Below are positions 1-5,229 of a stretch of 5,828 nt of DNA, piece after piece (the stretch's first letter is position 1; each line of letters opens with the position of its first letter). Under the pieces are notes generated by a model. The model did not search any database. It worked only from the letters and a program-made list of their open reading frames with translations, and was not told the origin of the DNA. The stretch comes from Pseudomonadota bacterium (lineage in GTDB: Bacteria; Myxococcota_A; Polyangia; Polyangiales; Polyangiaceae), in NCBI GenBank assembly GCA_003242355.1, contig QGUH01000281.1, forward strand, positions 1 through 5,828, given 5' to 3'. Made by a program: the position numbers and the translations under genes.

Positions 1-2430
1 AACGGGTGGGGCCGTTTGCAAAACCGGGTTGTTCGAATGGGGCATACAGATCCCCCGCTGCCCCTCCTGCGGCGTCTGGTTGATGCCCACCCGGCTGATG
101 GCCTCGGCGTTGTCGACGTAGCGGGAGAGCAATCCCGCATCGAGATCCTCCATCGACCAGTAGCCGAAGCTCCGGTACCAGAGGTCCGCGAGCTCATCGA
201 GCGCCGCCTTCGGCTTGTTCGCGTACATCGCCACGGTGCGCGCCGCGACGTCGGCCGAACCGCCCAGAATCAGGGCGAGCGCCGCGTCGTTCATCAGCGC
301 CTCGTTGTTCAGCATCTCGAAGAGCTTGGCCTCGACGCTCTGGTCGAAGCCGCTCCTCGCGATGGCCCGCGCGACCTGATGGCGCGTTTCCATCGACGAC
401 TGCTCGGTCATCAGCGGCAGGAGCGCGGGCGCCGTGCCGGGCACGGGCCGCTGAATCAGCGACTCGAGCAAGCAGGCGCGGCGGAACTGATCCGACTTTT
501 CGTGCCCGCCGAACTCCTGAATCTTCTTCGCGATCTCGAGGAAGTCCTCGGGCTTGGCCACCCAAGCCAGAGCTGCGCAGGCGCTCATCCGGCTCTGCTC
601 GTTGTTCTTCGGCTCGAGCACGTAGTCCATGAGCAGCTTGAAGGCGCGATTGTCGCCCCACTCGGACAAGCCGTCCGCGGCGCCCACGCCGAGCGCGCGC
701 AGCGACATGCCGAGGATGGCGAGGCCGCCCTGCATCAAGCCGTCCATCGTGACGTCGAACTCCGGCGGCCTGGCCTTGAGCGCCCTCTCGAGCACGCCCC
801 ACGACTGCTTGTCCCGCATCCAGCCGACGTAGCGGAGCGCGCTCTGCGCGATCACGAACTCCTCCGGCATCGGCGGCTGCTGACCCGGCTTGGGCAGCGG
901 CACGCTGGGGTTCGCCCACTTGCGGAGCGCCTGCAGGTCCTTGGTCGATTCCATCGCCGCGAGCGCGCGCAAGCCGTTCGCGTGCGGCGAGGGCAGCTCG
1001 TGAATCCAGAAGATGACGGCGTCCTCGGCCTGCTCGGCGATCTGCGACCGCTTGTCCGGATGCATGAGCGCGAGATCCGCGAGCATGCGCGCCGCGATCA
1101 CGCGCTCGTTGTCGTCCCGCTTGAGCTCCATCTCCCAGTCGTACTGGTCGCTGTAGATCTTGAGCGGGTCCATGCGCAGGCGCTTGGCCAGCGAGGGCAC
1201 CGCACGCAGATCGCCGATGGCAGCGAGAGCGACCGCCGCACGCCACTCGAAGTGAACGTGCGGCTTGCTCTGGATGTAGCCGTAGAGCGCGTCGGCGCCG
1301 CGCGGATCGTTCAGACCCTGACCCCCGTTCTTGGGGTCGTGGATCATGTCGAAGATCTGCTTGGTCTGATACCAGGCGAGCTTCTCGTCGTCGGCGGAGG
1401 AACCGATGGCGAGCACGAGGCCCTCGGTGCCCATGCCATCGCGCAGCGCCTCCAGGAACTTGTTGCGGCTGTCCTTGTCGGCCGACTTCAACGCCTCGAC
1501 GAGCGGCTTGCGCGCGCTCGGATCCGCAATCTTGCCGAGGCCCGGCGCCGCCTGCCGAGCCACTTCGGCCTCCTTGTCTTGAACGAGCTTGATGAGCGTG
1601 CTCGTCCACTTCGGCTCCGCATTCTCCGAGAGCACGGTGGCGACGAGCTGGCGGACCGCGGGGCTCTCGTCACCCGCCATGCTCGCGAGCTTGTCGAGGC
1701 TGACGAGCGCCACGATCTTCTGCGGATCGAACGCCACGCCGCCGCCGAGGCGCTGCACCTGCGAGAGGTGCCCGAGGCGGTAGAGCTGCATCACCTCGTC
1801 GAACGCGCGCGATTCGCCGAGCACCACGAGCGCCCACGCGATCTGCGGTTTCGCGCCGGGCCCTGCCTTCGGCAACGCGAGGAGCAACGGATCCTTCGCG
1901 CTGTCGGCGAGCGGACGGCCGTACTCGGCGAGCGCCGTCGCGGCCATCGCCTGCACCGGCTCCTTGGGATGCGAGAGCGCCTGAATGGCGAGCGGCACGC
2001 CCGCGGGATCCTTGGCCCAGGCGAGCTGCTTCAACGCCTCCATGCGCAGCTCGTCGCTCGCCTCGCTCGCCGCCCACTCGCGCCACTTCGGCAGCTGATC
2101 CTCTTTGGGCAGAACGAAGAGCGCCTTCTTCTGCTCCTCCGCTTCTTCGATGGTCAGCTTCTTGGCATCCTGAGTCATGCCGATCGTCAGGAACACCGCG
2201 AGACCGGCGACCGCGAGAATGCCGACCAGAATCGCAATCGGCTTGAAACGTCCGCGTTTGAAGTTGCCGTCGCCCATGTCGTACCCGCCGCCCATGGGGA
2301 AGCCGCCGAGCGAGCTGGGCGGCACGCCCGGACCGTCGTCGTCCGGCGGCCATTTGGCGAGATCGGCTTGCGGGAGCTCCTTCAACGGGGCATGAGCCGG
2401 ACGCGGATGCGGCAGATTCGGGTCGAGCAT
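1..2430 (-). CDS. Membrane-anchored HEAT-repeat-like protein (C-terminus outside window)
   Basis: Reading from the ATG at 2430-2428, one frame stays open for 810 codons to base 1, so the protein is over 800 residues long and its end is not seen. Residues 1-57 form a Pro/Gly/Asp-rich tail (MLDPNLPHPRP...). The basic stretch KRGRFK (58-63) precedes one hydrophobic helix at about 64-84 (PIAILVGILAVAGLAVFL). After a charged segment (about 88-102), the rest is a chain of amphipathic helix pairs of HEAT type, for example about 125-171, 285-315 (DKEAEVARQAAPGLGKIAD), 393-418 (FEWRAAVALAAIGDLRAVP) and 611-630. The positive-inside rule suggests a short cytoplasmic tail and a large extracytoplasmic solenoid; this is inference. 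HEAT solenoids usually serve as binding scaffolds, and no catalytic motif is visible. The start is supported by where protein-like sequence begins, but the Shine-Dalgarno is weak (AGGA 18 bases upstream), and a GTG at 2463-2461 is also in frame. The gene is divergent from the protease gene. It is a true coding frame despite an even longer open frame on the plus strand. Confidence 0.88.
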   Translation of the reverse strand, partial: MLDPNLPHPRPAHAPLKELPQADLAKWPPDDDGPGVPPSSLGGFPMGGGYDMGDGNFKRGRFKPIAILVGILAVAGLAVFLTIGMTQDAKKLTIEEAEEQKKALFVLPKEDQLPKWREWAASEASDELRMEALKQLAWAKDPAGVPLAIQALSHPKEPVQAMAATALAEYGRPLADSAKDPLLLALPKAGPGAKPQIAWALVVLGESRAFDEVMQLYRLGHLSQVQRLGGGVAFDPQKIVALVSLDKLASMAGDESPAVRQLVATVLSENAEPKWTSTLIKLVQDKEAEVARQAAPGLGKIADPSARKPLVEALKSADKDSRNKFLEALRDGMGTEGLVLAIGSSADDEKLAWYQTKQIFDMIHDPKNGGQGLNDPRGADALYGYIQSKPHVHFEWRAAVALAAIGDLRAVPSLAKRLRMDPLKIYSDQYDWEMELKRDDNERVIAARMLADLALMHPDKRSQIAEQAEDAVIFWIHELPSPHANGLRALAAMESTKDLQALRKWANPSVPLPKPGQQPPMPEEFVIAQSALRYVGWMRDKQSWGVLERALKARPPEFDVTMDGLMQGGLAILGMSLRALGVGAADGLSEWGDNRAFKLLMDYVLEPKNNEQSRMSACAALAWVAKPEDFLEIAKKIQEFGGHEKSDQFRRACLLESLIQRPVPGTAPALLPLMTEQSSMETRHQVARAIARSGFDQSVEAKLFEMLNNEALMNDAALALILGGSADVAARTVAMYANKPKAALDELADLWYRSFGYWSMEDLDAGLLSRYVDNAEAISRVGINQTPQEGQRGICMPHSNNPVLQTAPPV

Positions 2431-2622
2431 GGGTCTATCGATCTCTCTTCCTACGGCTGGCACGCGCGAACGCGCACGCGCCCGGCCGACACCGTGGGCG
2501 GCGACCTTAACCCAGGCGTTCCGCGAGGGGGAGAGGCGCTTCGACGACGGGCCGCGGTTGCGGCATCGCGTTGAAGCAGGGCCCTTGGAGCCCTGCGCGA
2601 AAGTTCGATCCCGAGTGCAGTC
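2431..2622. promoter_or_regulatory. Divergent intergenic region between HEAT-like gene and CPBP-nadC-birA
   Basis: This is the only place from which both the minus-strand HEAT-like gene and the plus-strand trio could be transcribed, so promoters for both are inferred to lie here. I found no convincing -35/-10 pair on either strand. A sigma-54-like TGGCAC at 2459-2464 lacks a correctly spaced GC element. A GGAAC on the minus strand has no partner at the spacing expected for an ECF sigma factor. Apart from the inverted repeat at 2576-2596 and runs of GCGC-type sequence around 2460-2482, I see nothing specific. Confidence 0.5.
2576..2596. repeat. Perfect 7-bp inverted repeat upstream of the CPBP protease gene
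   Basis: GCAGGGC (2576-2582) and GCCCTGC (2590-2596) are perfect inverted copies separated by 7 bases. The centre lies about 37 bases before the GTG start of the protease gene. It could be an operator, or a hairpin in the 5' leader of the trio if transcription starts upstream. No T-run follows, so an intrinsic terminator is unlikely in either direction. In DNA this GC-rich, a chance stem of this size is possible. Confidence 0.4.
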
Positions 2623-3396
2623 GTGGCGCCGTCCCCGGTGATGCCGAAAGAGCGGCCAAAAGGCCGGGGCAGCGCCGCTGCGCGCGCATTCGCGCTCGGT
2701 GACCGCGGCCTCGCCGGTCCGGTGTGCGTCGGGCTGCTCGTTACCGGTGTCGCCACCGCGCTCTCCTACGGGCTGCCCGAGGCGCACGCGGCGACCGGCG
2801 TCGGCATCGCCTTCCTCGTCGCGACCTACGGGCTCGTGCTCCACGCGAGCAGTACGGCGGCCGTGCGGAGCTTCGGGCTGTCGCTCGGCGGACTGCTCGA
2901 GCCGGAACCGCTCGCGGCGGCGCGGCTCGCCCGCGCCTTCGGCACGTCGCTCGCCTGGGCGGCGGTCGCGGCGCTCGTCACCTTCCCTCCGTTCGTGGCG
3001 GGCTACGTGCTGTGGAACGCCCCGACGGCGCCGTTTACTCCGGCGCCCCTGCCCGCGCTGGCGACGGACGTGCTCGGGCAGATCTTCGGCGTGGCCTTGC
3101 CGGAGGAGGCCTTCTTCCGCGGCTACTTGCAGAACGCCTTCGATCGAGCGCTCCCTCCGAGGCGCCGATTCCTCGGCGCTCCACTGGGCCCGGGGGTCGT
3201 TCTCTCGAGCGCCCTGTTCGCGCTCGGGCACCTGCTCACGGCGCCGGATCCCGGCAGGCTCGCGGTGTTCTTCCCGTCGCTCGTGTTCGGATTCTTGCGC
3301 GCGCGAACGGGCGGCATCGGCGCCGCCGTCCTGTTCCACGCCGCGTGCAACCTCTTTGCCTCGTATCTCGGGCAAAGCTACGGTCTGCTCCCGTGA
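2623..3396 (+). CDS. CPBP family intramembrane glutamic endopeptidase
   Basis: A 257-residue, mostly hydrophobic protein with the three conserved motifs of the CPBP (CAAX protease and bacteriocin-processing, formerly Abi/CAAX) family. Motif 1 is PEEAFFRGYL with E161, E162 and R166. Motif 2 is FALGH with H203. Motif 3 is FHAACN with H239 and N243. In this family these polar residues form the active site of a membrane-embedded peptidase. Hydrophobic segments lie at about 31-50, 59-76, 108-131, 150-160, 190-205, 213-225 and 232-248. The N-terminus (1-28) is basic and probably cytoplasmic. The GTG at 2623 is the listed start; the ATG at 2641 (residue 7) is a plausible alternative, and neither has a strong ribosome binding site. 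The stop overlaps the GTG start of nadC by 4 bases, so the two are probably translationally coupled. The substrate is unknown. Bacterial members act in peptide maturation, immunity to bacteriocins, or removal of C-terminal sorting signals (proposed for the myxobacterial myxosortases). The family call is firm; the role is not. Confidence 0.92.
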   Translation: MAPSPVMPKERPKGRGSAAARAFALGDRGLAGPVCVGLLVTGVATALSYGLPEAHAATGVGIAFLVATYGLVLHASSTAAVRSFGLSLGGLLEPEPLAAARLARAFGTSLAWAAVAALVTFPPFVAGYVLWNAPTAPFTPAPLPALATDVLGQIFGVALPEEAFFRGYLQNAFDRALPPRRRFLGAPLGPGVVLSSALFALGHLLTAPDPGRLAVFFPSLVFGFLRARTGGIGAAVLFHAACNLFASYLGQSYGLLP

Positions 3397-4247
3397 CCGC
3401 ACCGCTCGGGGCCCTGCTCGACGCGATCATCACGCGCGCTCTGGAAGAGGATCTCGCCGGAGGAGACATCACCACCGACGCCGTCGTCGGCCGGGATCGA
3501 CGCGCGCTCGCGCGCGCCATCGCGAAGGCTCCGCTCGTGCTCTGCGGCGCGGACGTGTTCGCGCGTGTCTTCTACACGGTCGATCCCGGGCTGCGCGTCG
3601 AGCGATTGGTCGACGACGGCGAGCGCTGTGCGCCGGGCACGCCGCTGCTCGTCGTGGAAGGTTCCGCGCGTTCCATCCTGCTCGGGGAGCGCACCGCGCT
3701 CAACTTCCTCCAGCGGTTGTCCGGGATCGCAACCCTCACGCGCGCGTACGTGGACGCGATCCCGGCAGGGACGCGCCTGCGCATCACCGACACGCGGAAG
3801 ACGACGCCGGGGCTGCGCGCGCTCGAACGTTACGCCGTACGCGTCGGCGGCGCTCACAATCACAGGAACGATCTCGGCTCTGCGGTGCTGCTCAAGGACA
3901 ACCACATCGCCGCCGCGGGCGGCGTCACGCGCGCAATCGAGCTCGCCCGGCAGCGCGCGCCGCACACGAGCCGCATCGAAGTCGAGGTCGCGTCGCTCGC
4001 CATGCTCGACGAAGCGCTCGCGGCGGGCGCGGACGTCGTCATGCTCGACAATCTGAGCGGCGACGAGCTCCGCGAAGGCGTCCGCCGCGCTTCGGGGCGC
4101 GCGCTCGTCGAAGTTTCCGGCGGCATCACGCTCGATCGCATTCCGGAGCTCGCTCGGCTCGGCGTCGACGTGGTGAGCGTCGGCGCGCTCACGCACTCCG
4201 CACCGGCGGCGGACGTGAGTCTGTCGCTCGAAGCCCTCGGCCGATGA
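3393..4247 (+). CDS. nadC: Nicotinate-nucleotide diphosphorylase (carboxylating), quinolinate phosphoribosyltransferase
   Basis: A 284-residue protein of normal family length. It converts quinolinate and phosphoribosyl pyrophosphate to nicotinate mononucleotide, CO2 and pyrophosphate, the step where de novo NAD synthesis meets the salvage route; it is cytosolic. The N-terminal domain holds EDLAGGDITTDAV (19-31) and ERTALNFLQRLSGIAT (99-114). The barrel holds the substrate-binding DTRKTTPGLR (133-142), the NHR of GGAHNHRNDLG (152-162), LLKDNHI (166-172), then VMLDNL, EVSGGI and the closing SVGALTHSAP. The basic residues R100, R135, K136, H157, R158 and K168 match those that bind quinolinate and PRPP in characterised enzymes. 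The start is the GTG at 3393, which gives an N-terminus of usual length. The open frame continues upstream to 2724, but that part is the shadow of the protease gene. It overlaps the protease stop (GTGA) and the birA start (ATGA). No nadA or nadB is seen in the window. Confidence 0.97.
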   Translation: MTAPLGALLDAIITRALEEDLAGGDITTDAVVGRDRRALARAIAKAPLVLCGADVFARVFYTVDPGLRVERLVDDGERCAPGTPLLVVEGSARSILLGERTALNFLQRLSGIATLTRAYVDAIPAGTRLRITDTRKTTPGLRALERYAVRVGGAHNHRNDLGSAVLLKDNHIAAAGGVTRAIELARQRAPHTSRIEVEVASLAMLDEALAAGADVVMLDNLSGDELREGVRRASGRALVEVSGGITLDRIPELARLGVDVVSVGALTHSAPAADVSLSLEALGR

Positions 4248-5062
4248 CGCCTTCGGGCCTCTTCGACGCGGCGCGCTTCGAGCGCCTGCGACGCGAGCGT
4301 TCGCTCGCGCTGGGGACGCCGCTCGTCTGCACTGCGACCACGGGCTCGACCAGCGACGACGCGCTCGCGGCGGCACGGGTCGGTGCTCCGCACGGCATGA
4401 CCTTCGTGACCGATTATCAGAGCGCCGGCAGAGGACGGCGCGGCCGCTCGTGGATCGCGCCGGCGGGCGAATGCCTGCTCTTTTCCGTCGTTCTCAAGCT
4501 GCCCTTCGACCTCGAAGCGCTGCCGGTGATCTCGCTCGTGGCAGGCCTCGCAGCGCGCGCGACGATTGCCCATCACCTCGCAGAACGAAGCGAACGCTCT
4601 CCGAGCTCCAGGACCGCCGCGGTCGGCGTCAAGTGGCCGAACGACGTCTGGGTCGGCGACCGCAAGATTGCCGGCGTGCTCGTCGAGGCGCAGATGAACG
4701 GCGCGGCGCTCGCCTGCGTCGTGGTCGGCATCGGCGTGAACGTGACGGTGACACATTTTCCGAACACGCTCGGAACCACGGCGACATCCCTGAGCCTCGA
4801 AGGAGGCGCCGCGTCGCGCGAGGAGTTGCTCGCCGACGTGCTCCTCGGTCTCGAACGGCGCTCCCACCTCTTGTTGCGGGGCGACAGAGCCGCCTTGCTC
4901 GACGAGCTCCGCGCGCACGACGTCCTTCTGGGTCGCCGCGTGCGTGTCGAAGCCGTGACGGGAGTCGCCGCCGGCATCGACGAAGAGGGCCGCTTGTGCG
5001 TTCGAGTCGAAGGTGGCACGGTCACCCCGGTGCGCACGGGAACCGTCGAGCTCCTTCCCTAG
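4244..5062 (+). CDS. birA: Biotin--[acetyl-CoA-carboxylase] ligase, short (non-repressor) form
   Basis: A 272-residue cytosolic enzyme that makes biotinyl-5'-AMP from biotin and ATP and transfers biotin to a lysine of carrier domains such as the biotin carboxyl carrier protein of acetyl-CoA carboxylase. Visible motifs are TTGSTSDDA (32-40), the biotin/adenylate loop SAGRGRRGRSW (60-70), KWPNDVWVGDRKIAGVLVE (130-148) with catalytic K141, and VGIGVNV (161-167). The C-terminal part from about 230 (RVRVEAVTG ... GTVELL) looks like the SH3-like BPL C domain. There is no N-terminal helix-turn-helix before the catalytic domain, so this is a group I ligase that should not repress biotin genes itself. 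Residues 114-126 (ERSERSPSSRTAA) form a small polar insertion before KWPND. The ATG at 4244 overlaps the nadC stop (ATGA), implying translational coupling. The longer open frame reaching back to 2699 is an out-of-frame shadow of the two upstream genes. Confidence 0.96.
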   Translation: MTPSGLFDAARFERLRRERSLALGTPLVCTATTGSTSDDALAAARVGAPHGMTFVTDYQSAGRGRRGRSWIAPAGECLLFSVVLKLPFDLEALPVISLVAGLAARATIAHHLAERSERSPSSRTAAVGVKWPNDVWVGDRKIAGVLVEAQMNGAALACVVVGIGVNVTVTHFPNTLGTTATSLSLEGGAASREELLADVLLGLERRSHLLLRGDRAALLDELRAHDVLLGRRVRVEAVTGVAAGIDEEGRLCVRVEGGTVTPVRTGTVELLP

Positions 5063-5154
5063 ACGCGCTGGTGCGCCTCCGTGGGCGGGCCGCAAGGCCG
5101 AGCGGTCTCCCGCTGAATCCCTCGAGAATACCGATGCTCCGAAGGACATGCGCT

Positions 5155-5182
5155 CTCGGGTTGCAGGCGGCCGCACCCCGAG
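5155..5182 (+). other. Predicted RNA hairpin in the leader of the PHAX-domain gene
   Basis: CTCGGGTTGC (5155-5164) pairs with GCACCCCGAG (5173-5182) over ten positions with a single T-C mismatch (5161/5176). A possible G-U pair (5154/5183) extends the base. The 8-base loop is AGGCGGCC. It is the longest inverted repeat I found in the intergenic sequence. The right arm (CACCCCG, 5174-5180) is also nearly complementary to the G-rich stretch 5203-5211 just before the gene, so an alternative fold is possible. The repeat is seen directly; the RNA role is inference. Confidence 0.5.
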
Positions 5183-5198
5183 GCAAAGTCTCGAACCC

Positions 5199-5221
5199 TG
5201 GCCGGGGGGTGAGCCGGGCCA
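5199..5221 (+). other. Predicted hairpin next to the start of the PHAX-domain gene
   Basis: TGGCC (5199-5203) pairs with GGCCA (5217-5221). Two further G-C pairs (5204-5205 with 5214-5215) form across a one-base bulge (G5216), leaving GGGGTGAG (5206-5213) in the loop. The loop contains both the only purine-rich ribosome-binding-like stretch near the gene (GGTGAG, about 16 bases before the ATG) and an alternative in-frame GTG start (5209-5211). A structure here could therefore affect translation. Pairing is read by eye and unscored. Confidence 0.4.
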
Positions 5222-5229
5222 ATCCGATC

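Larger units (their letters stand above)
5063..5229 (+). promoter_or_regulatory. GC-rich intergenic leader with several inverted repeats, upstream of the PHAX-domain gene
   Basis: No gene is supported in this 167-base gap. Just after the birA stop are two adjacent small stems: GGCC-GCAA-GGCC (5088-5099, GNRA-type loop) and AGCGG-tctc-CCGCT (5101-5114). No T-run follows, so a Rho-independent terminator is not shown. A longer stem at 5155-5182 and another at 5199-5221 come just before the ATG at 5230. Whether the PHAX-domain gene has its own promoter here or is read through from birA cannot be decided: a weak TTGCAG/CAAAGT pair (5161 and 5184) matches only half of each consensus element. Confidence 0.45.

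Noticed and set aside
2459..2475. Possible sigma-54 promoter (TGGCAC) in the divergent region.
   Set aside because: The GC element of the -12 box is missing at the required spacing; the nearest GC is one base too far and not preceded by TT.
16..2574. An 852-codon open frame on the plus strand, longer than any accepted gene in the window.
   Set aside because: It is the antisense shadow of the minus-strand HEAT-like gene. Its translation is dominated by Arg, His, Leu and Glu without domain structure, whereas the minus-strand frame shows a clear transmembrane helix and HEAT-like repeats. Strong GC bias at third positions removes stops on the opposite strand.
2724..3392. Upstream extension of the nadC frame, giving an apparent 507-residue fusion.
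   Set aside because: The added 223 residues are the out-of-frame shadow of the CPBP protease. The GTG at 3393 gives a typical NadC N-terminus.
2699..4243. Upstream extension of the birA reading frame back to 2699.
   Set aside because: The part before 4244 is an Arg/Ser-rich shadow of the protease and nadC genes. BirA-like sequence starts only after the ATG at 4244, which gives the normal length for a short-form ligase.
5088..5114. Two adjacent GC stems after birA as an intrinsic terminator.
   Set aside because: The stems are only 4 and 5 bp and no T-run follows; they are noted only as part of the leader.
3860..5176. Minus-strand open frame of 438 codons antisense to nadC and birA (also 3378-4376).
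   Set aside because: Composition is Arg/Ala/His-rich with no recognisable domain, and it lies opposite two unambiguous enzymes.
5160..5200. A GGTTCGAG-like stretch on the minus strand resembling a tRNA T-arm.
   Set aside because: The flanking bases do not form a T-stem, and no acceptor, D or anticodon arms can be built.
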